Assembly: GCA_963697565.1 (NCBI GenBank)
Contig: CAVOOM010000006.1
Coordinates: 124,001 to 188,000, forward strand
Direction: 5' to 3'
DNA: 64,000 nt
DNA from: CAWFSE01 sp963697565
GTDB lineage: Bacteria > Actinomycetota > Actinomycetes > CAVWCF01
The notes under the pieces are model-generated. The model did no database searches and was not told the origin of the DNA. It was given only the letters and a program-made list of their open reading frames with translations. The translations under genes and the position numbers were made by a program. Shown here piece by piece: positions 10,610 to 20,147 of this stretch. Numbering within the stretch: position 1 is the first letter of the stretch; each line of letters opens with the position of its first letter.

Positions 10610-12647
10610 CCGATCCCGGGAATGAACTGGACGATGAGGTCGATGAGCTTGATGCCGACGAACGGGACGACGAGGCCGCCCAGGCCGTAGACGAGCAGGT
10701 TGCGGCGCAGCAGCGCGGACGCCGAGCTCGGCCGGTAGCGGACTCCGCGCAGGGCGAGCGGCACCAACGCCAGGATCACCACGGCGTTGAAGATGACCGC
10801 CGAGAGGATCGCGGACTCCGGGGACGACAGCCGCATGATGTTGAGCACGTCGAGACCGGGGAAGACCACCACGAACATCGCAGGGATGATCGCGAAGTAC
10901 TTCGCGACGTCGTTGGCGAGCGAGAAGGTCGTCAGCGCCCCGCGCGTGATGAGCAGCTGCTTGCCGATCTCGACGATCTCAATGAGCTTGGTCGGGTTGG
11001 AGTCGAGGTCGACCATGTTGCCGGCCTCTTTGGCGGCGCTGGTGCCGGTGTTCATCGCGACGCCGACGTCGGATTGCGCGAGAGCGGGCGCGTCGTTGGT
11101 GCCGTCTCCGGTCATCGCGACGAGCCGGCCGCCCTCCTGCTCGGCGCGGATGTAGGCGAGCTTGTCCTCGGGGGTGGCCTCGGCCAGGAAGTCGTCCACC
11201 CCGGCCTCGTCGGCGATCGCCCGGGCGGTCAGCGGGTTGTCGCCGGTGATCATCACCGTGCGGATGCCCATCGAGCGCAGCTCGGCGAACCGCTCGCGCA
11301 TGCCCTCCTTGACGACGTCCTTGAGGTGTACGACGCCCAGAACGCGCGGGCCGTCGGCCACCACGAGCGGGGTGCCGCCGGCGGAGGAGACGGCGTCGAC
11401 GGCCGCGGCGCATTCGGCGGGGGTGTCGCCGCCTTGCTCCCGCACCCAGTCGAACACCGCGGTGGCGGCGCCCTTGCGGACGAGGCGGCCGTCAACGTCG
11501 ACCCCGCTCATCCGGGTCTGCGCAGTGAACGGCACGAAGGTCGCGTGCGCGAGCAGGCCCTCGTGGCGCTCGCGCAGCCCGAAGCGGGACTTGGCGAGGA
11601 CCACGATCGAGCGGCCCTTCGGGAGTCTCGTCGGCGAGGCTGGCCAGCTGGGCGGCGTCCGCGAGCTGCTCCTCGGTGACGCCCGGCGGCGGGCAGGAAG
11701 TCCGACGCCTGCCGGTTGCCGAGGGTGATGGTGCCGGTCTTGTCGAGCAGCAGGGTGCTCACGTCCCCTGCCGCCTCGACGGCGCGCCCCGACATGGCCA
11801 ACACGTTGTGCTGCACCAGGCGGTCCATGCCCGCGATGCCGATCGCGGACAGCAGCGCGCCGATCGTGGTGGGGATCAGGCAGACGGCCAGGGCGATGAG
11901 CACGAGGACCGGCTGCTGGGCGTCGGCGTAGTCCGCGAACGGCTGCAGGCTGACGACCGCGAGCAGGAAGACGATCGTGAGGCTCGCGAGCAGGATGTCC
12001 AGCGCGATCTCGTTCGGGGTCTTCTGCCGGGAGGCCCCCTCGACCAGCGCGATCATCCGGTCGATGAACGTCTCGCCGGGCTTGGAGGTGATCTGCACCA
12101 CGATCCGGTCGGAGAGCACCTTGGTGCCTCCGGTGACCGCCGAGCGGTCGCCGCCGCTCTCCCGGATGACGGGGGCGGACTCGCCGGTGACGGCCGACTC
12201 GTCCACGCTGGCCACGCCCTCGACGACGTCGCCGTCGCCGGGGATCACGTCGCCGGCCTCGCAGACGACCAGGTCGTTGAGCTTCAGCTCGGTGGCGGAG
12301 ACGTGCTCCTCGCCGGCGGCGGTCAGCCGCCGCGCGACGGTGTCCTTGCGGGCGGCCCGCAGGGTCGCCGCCTGCGCCTTGCCGCGGCCCTCGGCCACGG
12401 ACTCGGCCAGGTTCGCGAAGACCACGGTGAGCCACAGGACGATGGTGATGAGCCACGCGAAGACGCTCGGGTCCTTGATGGCGAGGAGGGTGGTCAGGAC
12501 GGACCCCACCTCGACCACGAACATCACGGGGGCGTGGACCATGTGGCGGGGGTCGAGCTTGCGGACCGCTCCCGGCAGGGCCGTGAGCAGTTGCGACGGG
12601 TCGAAGACGCCGGCCTGGATGCGGGCCGGGGTGGTGGCGACGGCCAT
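10606..12647 (-). CDS. kdpB: Potassium-transporting ATPase ATP-binding subunit KdpB (frameshifted)
   Basis: The P-type ATPase subunit of KdpFABC, about 680 residues. It starts at ATG 12647, overlapping the kdpA stop by one base (TGATG). Features are the dephosphorylation loop VDESAVTGESAPV, the phosphorylation site LLLDKTGTITLGNRQ with the acceptor Asp, MITGDNPLTA, and the hinge VAMTGDGTNDAPALAQSDVG. C-terminal helices end VQFIPGIG. Two single-base frame changes lie in the nucleotide-binding domain. They are near 11693, before VTEEQLADAAQLASLADE, and near 11625, before RSIVVLAKSRFG. All catalytic motifs are conserved, so the gene is probably functional in the organism. Confidence 0.92.
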
Positions 12648-14309
12648 CAGTTGAGTCCTTCTGCGAGCGGGCCCAGGGCGAGAGCCGGGAAGTAGGTGAG
12701 GGCGGTCAGGATCACGACGGATCCGGCGAGCAGGCCCACGAAGAGCGGCCGATGGGTCGGCAGGGTCCCCTCGGTGACGGGCGAGTGCGCCTGGCGCGCC
12801 AGCGAGCCGGCGAGCGCCAGCACGAGCGCGATGGGGACGAAGCGCCCCAGGGCCATGCAGACCGCAAGCGCGATGTTGTAGAAGTCGGTGTTCGCGCTCA
12901 GCCCCGCGAAGGCGCTGCCGTTGTTGTTGGACGCCGAGGTGAACGCGTACAGGACCTCGCTGAAGCCGTGGGGGCCCGCGCTGAAGATGGAGGAGCGCCC
13001 CGCCTCGCTGGCCATCGCGATGCCGGTGCCGACCAGCACCAGCGTCGGCGTCGCAAGGACGTACAGCGCGACCAGCTTGATCTGCTGCGTGCCGATCCGC
13101 TTGCGCAGGTACTCGGGGGTGCGACCGACCATGAGGCCGGCGAGGAACACCGCGACGATGGCCAGGATCAGCAGCCCGTAGAGGCCGGAGCCGGTGCCGC
13201 CGGGGCTCACCTCTCCCAGCAGCATGCCCAGCATCGTGACGCCGCCGCCTAGCGCGGTGTACGAGGAGTGCGCGCTGTCGACGGCTCCCGTGGACGTCAT
13301 CGTCGTGCTGACGGCGAAGAGTCCCGAGGCGGGAACGCCGAAGCGGACCTCCTGCCCCTCGGTGGCCGCTCCAGCCGCCTGCAGCGCGGTGCCCGCGTAC
13401 GACATTTGGAGGGCGATCACCGCTGCCCACCGCGGCGAGCCAGAGGCCGCCCATCACGGCGAGGATCGCGTAGCCCTGGCGCAGGTCGCCGACCATCCGG
13501 CCGAAGGTGCGGGTGAGGCTGAACGGGATCACCAGGATCAAGAAGACCTGCAGGAGGTTGGTCCACGCCTGCGGGTTCTCGAACGGGTGGGCGCTGTTGG
13601 CGTTGAAGAAGCCGCCGCCGTTGGTGCCGAGCTCCTTGATCGCCTCCTGGGTCGCGACCGGACCGCCCGGGATCGTCTGGGTGCCCCCGGCGAGCGTCGT
13701 CACGGTCTGCGGGTCAGCGAGGTTCTGCACGACGCCGCCAGCGATGAGCAGCACGGTGGCGACCGCAGCCAGCGGCAGCAGGATCCGGAAGGTGCCCCGC
13801 ACGAGGTCGGCCCAGAAGTTGCCCAGTCCGTCTGCGCGCTCGCGCGCAAACCCGCGCACCAGGGCCACCGCCACGGCCATGCCGACCGCCGCCGAGAGGA
13901 AGTTCTGCACGGCCAGGCCGGCCATCTGCACGAGGTTGCCCATGACCTGCTCGCCGGAGTACGACTGCCAGTTCGTGTTCGTCACGAACGACACGGCGGT
14001 GTTGAGCGCCTGGAACGGCGGCACCCCTTCGCGGTCGAGCGACCAGGGCAGCGCGCTCTGGACGCGCTGGAAGGCGTACAGCAGCACGATCGAGACGATC
14101 GAGAAGGCCAGCACGCTGCGCAGGTACACCGACCAGCGCATGTCGGCGTCGGCGTCGACCCCGGAGGCCCGGTAGACGAGCCGCTCGGCCCGGCTGTGCT
14201 TGGCGCCGGTGTAGACCCGCGCCATGTAGTCGCCGAGGGGGCGGTAGACGACGGCCAGGGCGGCGATCACCAGGGCGATCTGCAGCGCTCCCGCGACTGA
14301 CGTGCTCAT
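12647..14309 (-). CDS. kdpA: Potassium-transporting ATPase potassium-binding subunit KdpA (frameshifted)
   Basis: The channel-like, potassium-selecting subunit of KdpFABC in the membrane, about 554 residues. It starts at ATG 14309, overlapping kdpF by one base. Selectivity-type segments seen are VSFVTNTNWQSYSGEQ, KELGTNGGGFFNANSAHPFE, VSTTMTSTGAVDSAHSSYT and TSASNNNGSAFAGLS. Many helices alternate with these loops, and the C-terminus is ALALGPLAEGLN. The frame changes once near 13425, between GYAILAVMGGLWLAAV and IALQMSYAGTALQAAG. The rest is intact. Because of that shift the upstream frame runs on into kdpB, which gives a false appearance of a KdpA-KdpB fusion. Confidence 0.92.
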
Positions 14310-14398
14310 CAGAACCGCTCGGGGAAGATCAGGGCAAAGACCAGGTAGCCGATGAGGGCCGCGGCGATCAGCAGGCCGACGACGTTCTCGGCGCTCAT
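14309..14398 (-). CDS. kdpF: Potassium-transporting ATPase small subunit KdpF
   Basis: A 29-residue single-helix lipid-like stabiliser of KdpFABC. MSAENVVGLLIAAALIGY leads into LVFALIFPERF, a very typical KdpF sequence and length, from ATG 14398 to a stop overlapping the kdpA start (TGATG). A GGGGGGC run about 9 bases upstream could act as a ribosome site. The reading frame is open upstream without a stop to a GTG at 14509 or 14493. That adds a second possible membrane helix, described separately. The short form is preferred because it matches the family length. The operon order kdpF-A-B-C-D-E is complete. Confidence 0.85.
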   Translation of the reverse strand: MSAENVVGLLIAAALIGYLVFALIFPERF

Positions 14399-14509
14399 CG
14401 GCTGATCGCCCCCCAACGACTCAAGGCCCTTGGCGACCAGCCAGAGCGCCACCCCGAGGGCGGCGATGATCAACAGTGCGAGGAAGTCGTTCACGGGGCT
14501 AGGAGACAC
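14399..14509 (-). other. In-frame upstream extension of kdpF with an extra membrane helix
   Basis: The kdpF frame stays open for 37 more codons to a GTG at 14509 (or 14493), with no stop. The extra residues contain DFLALLIIAALGVALWLVAK, a convincing membrane helix, then GLESLGGDQP just before the KdpF methionine. Many actinobacteria carry a separate small one-helix protein gene just before kdpF. This may be that gene fused in frame, or separate but with its stop lost by an indel. No strong ribosome site precedes either GTG. Confidence 0.45.
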
Positions 14510-14618
14510 CCACGGCAGAACGCAAGCGCTTCGATTGGCGCGGCGCTAACGCCGAACGCGCCTTCCTTGATGCCTCCTTGACGGCCAAGCGTCCTGGTGC
14601 GCCCGGCGGTCGGTCTGG

Positions 14619-16319
14619 CTACCCCTCGACGAGGTCGCGGCGGTGGAAGGCCCAGAGCCCGACCATCACGAGCAACAGGCCGATGACGGTCATGACGACC
14701 CCCGATGTCGCGGCCCACGGCGCCATCGGGACCAACGCCAGGTGAGTGAAGGGCGACAGGTTCAGAGCCCATGCAGGCCAGTCCAGCGCGGGGCCGAGCA
14801 GGGTGAGGACGTACCACACGATCGTCATCGTGACCGGCACCGCGACCGTCAGCCGGGGGAGCAGACCGAAGCAGGCGACGGCCAGACCGCCGACGAGCAG
14901 GACGACGGGCAGGACGTTGAGCACCGACGACATCGAGTCGCCCCACGTGATGCCTTCCGCATCCGAGACGACCACCCCAAGCCACAGTGCGCTCCCGCTC
15001 ACCAGGAGCAGCGCAAGCCCGCCGACGAGGGCCAGCGCGGTGTGGCCGCCGAGCCAGCGCAGGCGCGAGACCGGTCGCGCCAGAATCACCTCGGCGCGCC
15101 CTGACTCCTCCTCGGCTCGCGCCGAGCCGAGCCGCCAGGCGACCTGAAGGCCGATAGCGACGCCGAACATCGAGCCGATCATCGCGAGGAACCCAAGCGT
15201 GGTCAGGGCAGCGTCGAGGCCGAGCGAGACCATGACCTCCTGGTAGGACTGGTCTCCCGCCAGCCACTCGATCATCGTGCCCATGAGCGCGCCCATGACG
15301 GCTGCGTACGCGCCGAGCCCCACCGCCCAGCCGAGCAGGACGGCGCGGTTGCTGCGCCAGGCGAAGCCGGTCGGCCCGCCGAGGTGGCGCAGGCGCGCCG
15401 CGCGCCCGGAGTCGCGCGAAATCAGGGCTGCTCCCGCGTCCCGGTGCGCGCGGAGTGCCACCGCGACGACGGCGAGCAGCACAGGGACGACGAGCAGCGG
15501 GAGCAGCGCGCGCAGGTCGGGGTCACCGTACGGCTTGAGCTGGTCGATCCATCCGAGAGGCGTCCACCAGCGCACCCACGACCGCGGGTCGGTGCTGTTG
15601 CCGACCATGCGCAGCACGTAGGCCAGGGCGAGGACGCCCGCGGCGAGGGCCGCAGCGCGGCGGCGTACGTCGACGAGCTGCGAGGTGATCGCCGCGGCCG
15701 CGCCGAAGGTCGCCGTGACACCGGCGAGCCCGAGCCCGAAGAGCACCGAACCGATGGCCCCCGTGCCGCCCACCGCCATGGCGACCGCGACGGCAGACCC
15801 GAACAGGAGAGCCACGCCGCCGAGAAACGACAGGACCAGAGTGGTCGCGGTCGACGCGGGCACCGGACCCGCGAGCAGCAGGTCGGTCCGTTCGAGGTCC
15901 TCCTCGCCGCGCAGCAGCCGCGTGACCGTGAGGATCGCCCACACGGCGAGGACGATCTGGACGATCCACCCGCCGTCCCACACGGCGAAGCCGCCGGGTG
16001 TGTCGAGCGCCGTGGGGACGCCCTGCATCATCCGGATGGCCGGGTTGTCCTCGAACATCTTGAACTGCAGCGTCGGGACGCCGTTCGGGTAGGCCGTGCG
16101 GAAGCTCACGACCTCCAGCGACATGTAGGCGACGCCGGACACGGTGAGGAGCGCCGCCGCGCGACGTGTCTGCCGGGCGGTGAGCCGCAGGAGCGCCCGC
16201 CGTGGCCGGGCGGCCCGCGGGGCTGTCGGAGACACCCCGTGCAGGCGGCCGCCCCTGGCGCGCCCCGGCATCGCTGGCTCGGTGGGGTGGCCGACGCGCG
16301 CGTGCGCTGTGGCGGTCAT
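14619..16319 (-). CDS. ABC-2 type transporter permease
   Basis: A 566-residue polytopic membrane protein, with about twelve hydrophobic helices in two similar halves and no soluble domain of note. Examples are IVQIVLAVWAILTVTRLL, LGFLAMIGSMFGVAIGLQVA and VVMTVIGLLLVMVGLWAF close to the C-terminus. Charged segments such as RGEEDLERTDLLLAGPV and EEESGRAEVILARPVS recur in each half; this duplicated motif is typical of the large ABC-2 permeases of actinobacteria. The start at ATG 16319 overlaps the ATPase stop by one base (TGATG), so the two form one exporter. The substrate is unknown; multidrug or antibiotic export is the usual guess. The frame is intact. Confidence 0.8.
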   Translation of the reverse strand: MTATAHARVGHPTEPAMPGRARGGRLHGVSPTAPRAARPRRALLRLTARQTRRAAALLTVSGVAYMSLEVVSFRTAYPNGVPTLQFKMFEDNPAIRMMQGVPTALDTPGGFAVWDGGWIVQIVLAVWAILTVTRLLRGEEDLERTDLLLAGPVPASTATTLVLSFLGGVALLFGSAVAVAMAVGGTGAIGSVLFGLGLAGVTATFGAAAAITSQLVDVRRRAAALAAGVLALAYVLRMVGNSTDPRSWVRWWTPLGWIDQLKPYGDPDLRALLPLLVVPVLLAVVAVALRAHRDAGAALISRDSGRAARLRHLGGPTGFAWRSNRAVLLGWAVGLGAYAAVMGALMGTMIEWLAGDQSYQEVMVSLGLDAALTTLGFLAMIGSMFGVAIGLQVAWRLGSARAEEESGRAEVILARPVSRLRWLGGHTALALVGGLALLLVSGSALWLGVVVSDAEGITWGDSMSSVLNVLPVVLLVGGLAVACFGLLPRLTVAVPVTMTIVWYVLTLLGPALDWPAWALNLSPFTHLALVPMAPWAATSGVVMTVIGLLLVMVGLWAFHRRDLVEG

Positions 16320-17275
16320 CACCCATCGCCCCCTGCGCTCCGGGGAGCCGTGCCGGACGAACCGTGCGCCGCGGCCACCGCATCGCGCTGTGATGAGGTG
16401 GTCTCGTAGTAGGTAAGGAAGATCTGCTCGAGCGTGGGGGCGTGGCTCTGCAGCCGGCGGATGCCCGCGGTACCCAGACGAGCGAGGACGTCGCCGGGGG
16501 GCCCGCTCACGGTGACGCGCACGCCGCCGTCCATCGGCTCGATGCCGACCACGCCCGGCAGGCCGTCGAGCGCCGGGACCGGGCCATCCAGCCAGGCCTC
16601 GAGCACCTGGCTGGTGACGCGCCTCAGGTCCGCGAGCGCAGCCACCTCGACGAGGGTGCCGGCGCGCAGGATGGCGACTCGTGCGCACAGGTCCTCGACC
16701 TCGTCGAGCAGGTGCGAGGACAGGAAGACCGTCTGGCCTGCCGCCGCGACCTCGCGCGCAAGGGCCTGGAACTCGGCCTCCATGAGCGGGTCGAGGCCGA
16801 CGGTGGGCTCATCGAGCAGCAGGATGTCGGGGCGCGTCATGAACGCGGCGACGAGCGCGATCTTCTGCCGGTTGCCCTTGGAGTACGACCGTGCACGGCG
16901 GCTCGGGTCGACATCGAAGCGCTCGATGAGCTCGGCCCGCAACAGGGTGTCGACGTTCCCCGACAGGTTGCCGAGCAGCTCGAGGATCTCCTCGCCCGTG
17001 AGGTTCGGCCAGAGCGACACGTCGCCGGGCACATACCCGAGCGACCCGTGGGCCCTCTCGACGTGGGACACCGGGATGCCGGACAACCAGGCCTCGCCGC
17101 CCGTCGGCCGCAACAGGCCGAGCAGGAGCTTGATCGTGGTGGACTTGCCGGCACCGTTGGGGCCGAGGAAGCCGAAGATCTCACCCGGCGCAACCTCGAG
17201 GTCGAGGTCGTCGAGCGCGACGACGCTGCCGAAGTGCTTGGTGAGTCCGAGGGTGCGGATCGCCGCGGTTGCCAT
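16319..17275 (-). CDS. ABC-2 exporter ATP-binding protein
   Basis: A 318-residue ATPase energising the downstream permease. Walker A is GPNGAGKSTT near residue 38, the signature is the variant YSKGNRQKIALVAA, Walker B is ILLLDEPTVGLDP, and the H-loop lies in VFLSSHLLDEVEDL. A C-terminal domain of about 100 residues ends LEQIFLTYYE, as in DrrA/CcmA-type exporters. The SKGNRQK signature replaces canonical LSGGQ and is a known variant in this subfamily. The ATG at 17275 is the only reasonable start. The 200 bases upstream hold tRNA-Ser on the same strand and an imperfect repeat. Confidence 0.87.
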   Translation of the reverse strand: MATAAIRTLGLTKHFGSVVALDDLDLEVAPGEIFGFLGPNGAGKSTTIKLLLGLLRPTGGEAWLSGIPVSHVERAHGSLGYVPGDVSLWPNLTGEEILELLGNLSGNVDTLLRAELIERFDVDPSRRARSYSKGNRQKIALVAAFMTRPDILLLDEPTVGLDPLMEAEFQALAREVAAAGQTVFLSSHLLDEVEDLCARVAILRAGTLVEVAALADLRRVTSQVLEAWLDGPVPALDGLPGVVGIEPMDGGVRVTVSGPPGDVLARLGTAGIRRLQSHAPTLEQIFLTYYETTSSQRDAVAAAHGSSGTAPRSAGGDG

Positions 17276-17353
17276 GGGACGCCTCCCGAGGCGCGTGGCA
17301 TGTCGAGGTCGTCGGCCCCGCGCTCGCTCCCTCTACTGTACGCCCCCACCGCC

Positions 17354-17489
17354 GCGCTCCTCCGGAATCTGGGCGCCTCCGAGGGGTGGCCTACGGCCCG
17401 AGCGGAGGGCGTGGGACCCGTCGCTGCGCTCCTCTGCGAATCCAAGCGCCTCAAAGGGTCGGCTGCGCCGACGAGCGGAGGGCGTGGGA
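17354..17489. repeat. Imperfect tandem duplication ending in a copy of the tRNA-Ser 3' end
   Basis: Two units of about 63 bases lie side by side at 17354-17416 and 17426-17489. Both begin GCGCTCCTC and both end with the identical 17-mer GAGCGGAGGGCGTGGGA (17400-17416 and 17473-17489). The middle parts are diverged but alignable. The second copy of the 17-mer covers the 3' end of tRNA-Ser, so the first is a detached partial copy of that tRNA end. Confidence 0.7.
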
Positions 17490-17562
17490 TTCGAACCCAC
17501 GATGGGTGTAACCCCATAGCGGTTTTCAAGACCGCCGCCATCGGCCACTAGGCGAGCCCTCC
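17476..17562 (-). tRNA. tRNA-Ser (anticodon UGA)
   Basis: On the minus strand the acceptor GGAGGGC (17562-17556) pairs with GCCCTCC. The anticodon stem GCGGT/ACCGC encloses the seven-base loop CTTGAAA, giving anticodon TGA, which reads UCA and related serine codons. A long variable arm (ATGGGGTTACACCCATC) is typical of tRNA-Ser. The T arm has GTGGG-TTCGAAT-CCCAC. No CCA is encoded. The discriminator is G, as expected for serine. Confidence 0.95.
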
Positions 17563-17625
17563 TGGCGGAACGCCCGCCAGTCTGCCCGATGGCGGGAGGT
17601 GCCTGCGCCGACCCGCCCCGGCTCG

Positions 17626-18627
17626 TCAGGGCCGGAGTCGCTGGGACTGGCGGTACTGCTTGGCGCGCGCCCGCCACTTGGCCCGCTCGGCGGCGGCCAG
17701 CCGCGCGTCCACCCGGCGGGCCATGTAGGCCGCCTCGCGCCGCAGCTTGCGCCAGGACTCCAGCCGCCGGACGTCGAGAGTCCCAGACTCCAGCGCCTCG
17801 GCCACCGCGCAACCCGGTTCGCCGTCGTGCGCGCAGTCGCCGAAGCGGCAGCCGGCGGCCAGCTCGGTGATCTCGTCGAAGGCCAGGTCGAGCCCCTCGT
17901 CGACGGCGGCCAGCCCCACCGAACGCAGGCCCGGGGTGTCGACCACGGCTCCGCCCCCGGGCAGTGGGACGAGCTGGCGGTGATCGGTCGTGTGCCGGCC
18001 CTTGCCGTCGTGCCGGATCTCCTGCACTGCCATGACCTCCGCGCCGGCCAGCGCGTTGAGCAGGCTCGACTTGCCAGCACCCGAGGCCCCGAGCAACGCC
18101 ATCAGCCCGTCGCCGCACAGCGCCCGCACCGCCGCCACCCCCTCCCCGGTCAGCGCGCTGACTGCCAGCACCGCGCACCCCGGCGCCACCGCGGTCACCT
18201 CGCTGACCAGGTCGTCCGCATCGGCCACCAGGTCGGACTTGGTGAGCAGCACCGCGGGCGGGCTGCCGCTCTCCCACGCCAGGGCAAGGAACCGCTCCAG
18301 CCGCCCGAGATCCGGGTACGGAAAGCACGGCACCGCGATCGCGACGACGTCGAGGTTGGCCGCGAGCACCTGCACGCGAGACCGGTCGTCGGCGACCGCG
18401 CGCACGAACAACGCCGAGCGCGGCAGCACCTCGACCGCCTCGACACCCAGGCCGCCGACGGGATCGACGCGCACCCGGTCGCCCACCGTGGGCAGCGCCG
18501 TCGGGTCGTCGAGACCGGCCGCAAGCAGCGCGTGCGGGATCACGGCGCGGGCGACTGCGCCGTCGGCGAGCAGGACGTCGACGGCTCCGCGGTCGACCCG
18601 GCAGACCCGGGCCTCGAAGGGGGCCAC
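17626..18627 (-). CDS. rsgA: Ribosome small subunit-dependent GTPase A
   Basis: A circularly permuted GTPase of 333 residues that acts late in 30S ribosome maturation. An N-terminal OB-type domain with VGDRVRVDPVGG comes first. The permuted G motifs then appear in order: G4 LLTKSDLV, G1 GASGAGKSSLLN near residue 185, and G3 VVDTPGLRSVGL. The C-terminal zinc knuckle is CRFGDCAHDGEPGCAV. A basic tail ends RAKQYRQSQRLRP. The GTG start at 18627 has no ribosome site but has TACGGT 7 bases upstream, so the message is probably leaderless. The frame is intact. Confidence 0.93.
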   Translation of the reverse strand: MAPFEARVCRVDRGAVDVLLADGAVARAVIPHALLAAGLDDPTALPTVGDRVRVDPVGGLGVEAVEVLPRSALFVRAVADDRSRVQVLAANLDVVAIAVPCFPYPDLGRLERFLALAWESGSPPAVLLTKSDLVADADDLVSEVTAVAPGCAVLAVSALTGEGVAAVRALCGDGLMALLGASGAGKSSLLNALAGAEVMAVQEIRHDGKGRHTTDHRQLVPLPGGGAVVDTPGLRSVGLAAVDEGLDLAFDEITELAAGCRFGDCAHDGEPGCAVAEALESGTLDVRRLESWRKLRREAAYMARRVDARLAAAERAKWRARAKQYRQSQRLRP

Positions 18628-18634
18628 GCCAGCG

Positions 18635-18640
18635 ACCGTA
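18635..18640 (-). promoter_or_regulatory. -10 element for leaderless rsgA
   Basis: TACGGT on the minus strand, 7 bases before the rsgA GTG. The TAnnnT form at this spacing places transcription start at or next to the start codon. Confidence 0.5.
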
Positions 18641-18683
18641 CGGACCTGCCCGCCCCGTGCGCCAACGGTTTACGGCCGACGGC

Positions 18684-18689
18684 TAGCCT
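18684..18689 (+). promoter_or_regulatory. -10 element for leaderless ggt-like gene
   Basis: TAGCCT followed by 7 bases and GTG 18697, with no ribosome site between. This is the leaderless arrangement and supports the chosen start. Confidence 0.5.
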
Positions 18690-18696
18690 CCGGCCC

Positions 18697-20134
18697 GTGG
18701 CCACAACGGGTAGCGCGGCGATCGCGGCGGGGGACGCCGCCACCGCGCGGGCCGGCGCGAGCATCCTCGCCGCAGGCGGCACCGCCGCCGACGCCGTCTG
18801 CGCGGCCCTACTCGCGGCCTGCGTCGCCGAGCCCGGGCTGGCCAGCCTCGGCGGCGGCGGATTCGCCCTGGTGTCCGAACCCGGCCGGGCCCCCGTGCTG
18901 CACGACTTCTTCGTCGCGGCACCGGGCCTCGGCACGGACCACCCGTCCCCGCCGATGGTCGACCTCATCGTGCGCTTCGCTGGCGCCGAGCAGGTCTTCC
19001 GGGTCGGGGTCGGCTCGGTGGCCACCCCCGGGCTGGTCCCCGGAGTGCTCCACGTGCACGCCCGCCACGGCCGGGCGGCACTCCCCGAAGTCGTGGCGCC
19101 GGCCCGTGCGCTCGCCGTCGACGGGGTCGCCCTCAGCCCGCACCAGGCCGCCGTGCTCACGCTGCTCCGCGAGACCGTGCTGCACACCCCGGGATGCGCC
19201 GCGCTCTACGCCCCCGCCGGTGAGCCGCTCGCCGCCGGCGACCTCGCCCGCAACCCCGAGCTGGACCGCGTGCTCGAGGGCGTGGGCGACGGCGAGATCC
19301 GCGGCTGGGCCGACCTCGCCGGACCGCTGCTCGCGGCCGGCAGCGGCCTGACCCAGCGCGACCTTGAGTCGTACGCCGTGGTCGAGCGCGAGCCGCTGGC
19401 GATCGACCACCGCGGCGCGCGCGTCCTCACCAACCCCGCCCCGGCGTACGGCGGGCGCATCCTGGCGGGAGCCCTCGGCCGGCTGCCCGGGCGCTTCGAC
19501 GCCAGCCCGCACGCGTACGCGGCGCTGGCGCTGGCGATCGCCGCGGCCACCGCGGAGGGCAAGCGCCTCGGCCCCGCGGCCGTGCGCGGCACCACCCAGG
19601 TCAGCGCGGTCGACGCGTCGGGGATGGTGGTCTCGGCGACCATCTCCAACGGCTCCTGCTCGGGGATCGTGGCGCCGGGCACCGGCATCCACCTGAACAA
19701 CGTGATGGGCGAGGACGACCTGCTCCCGCACGGGGGCGACGCGGTGCGGCCGGGCGAGCGGGTCGGCTCGATGATGAGCCCGTCGGTGCTCACGCTGGCA
19801 GACGGCGCCCGGGTCGCGCTCGGCAGCGGAGGCAGCGAGCGGATCCGCAGCGCGATCACCCAGGCCGTGCTGCAGATCGCCGACCGCGGGCTCGACCTGC
19901 GCGCAGCGGTCCTCGCCCCGCGGATTCACCCCCACGACGGCGTCGTGCAGGCCGAGCCGGGCCTGCCACCGGAGGTCCTCGAGGCGCTGCGGGCGCTGGG
20001 CCCGGTCGTGGAGTGGCAGGCGCCCGACCTCTTCTTCGGCGGCGTGCACGCCGTCCTGCAGCCGGGCGGACGGCACGGCCGAAGCGTTCGGCGACCCGCG
20101 TCGCGGCGGGGCCGCGGTGGTGCTCGGCTCCTAG
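18697..20134 (+). CDS. ggt: Gamma-glutamyltransferase family protein (frameshifted at 3' end)
   Basis: An Ntn-hydrolase that cleaves or transfers gamma-glutamyl groups from glutathione-like substrates. The start GTG 18697 is immediately followed by SAAIAAGDAATARAGASILA and GGTAADAVCAALLA, the N-terminal landmarks of the family. Later come LASLGGGGFALV and, near residue 298, RGTTQVSAVDASG, where the first Thr of the pair is the likely autocleavage nucleophile (usual motif T-T-H; here Q replaces H). MMSPSVLTLADG and ALGSGGSERI follow. At about 479 residues it is shorter than E. coli GGT and has no signal peptide, suggesting a cytosolic enzyme. One frame change near 20080 is needed to reach the ending AFGDPRRGGAAVVLGS. 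Confidence 0.82.
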
Positions 20135-20147
20135 CCGCGGGGGCGGG

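Noticed and set aside
11508..14309. A continuous frame that looks like a KdpA-KdpB fusion protein of over 900 residues
   Set aside because: It exists only because a one-base shift in kdpA near 13425 runs into the kdpB frame. The true KdpA C-terminus lies in another frame and ends at 12647 with a normal TGATG overlap.
14399..14618. A c-di-AMP or other riboswitch upstream of the kdp operon
   Set aside because: I looked for a conserved riboswitch core before kdpF and saw only GC-rich sequence without a recognisable pattern; the KdpD/KdpE pair is a sufficient regulator.
17354..17489. CRISPR array
   Set aside because: Only two diverged units are present, with no regular spacers and no cas genes anywhere in the window. 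The 50253-50367 array was rejected for the same reason: copies are 11 bases with irregular spacing.
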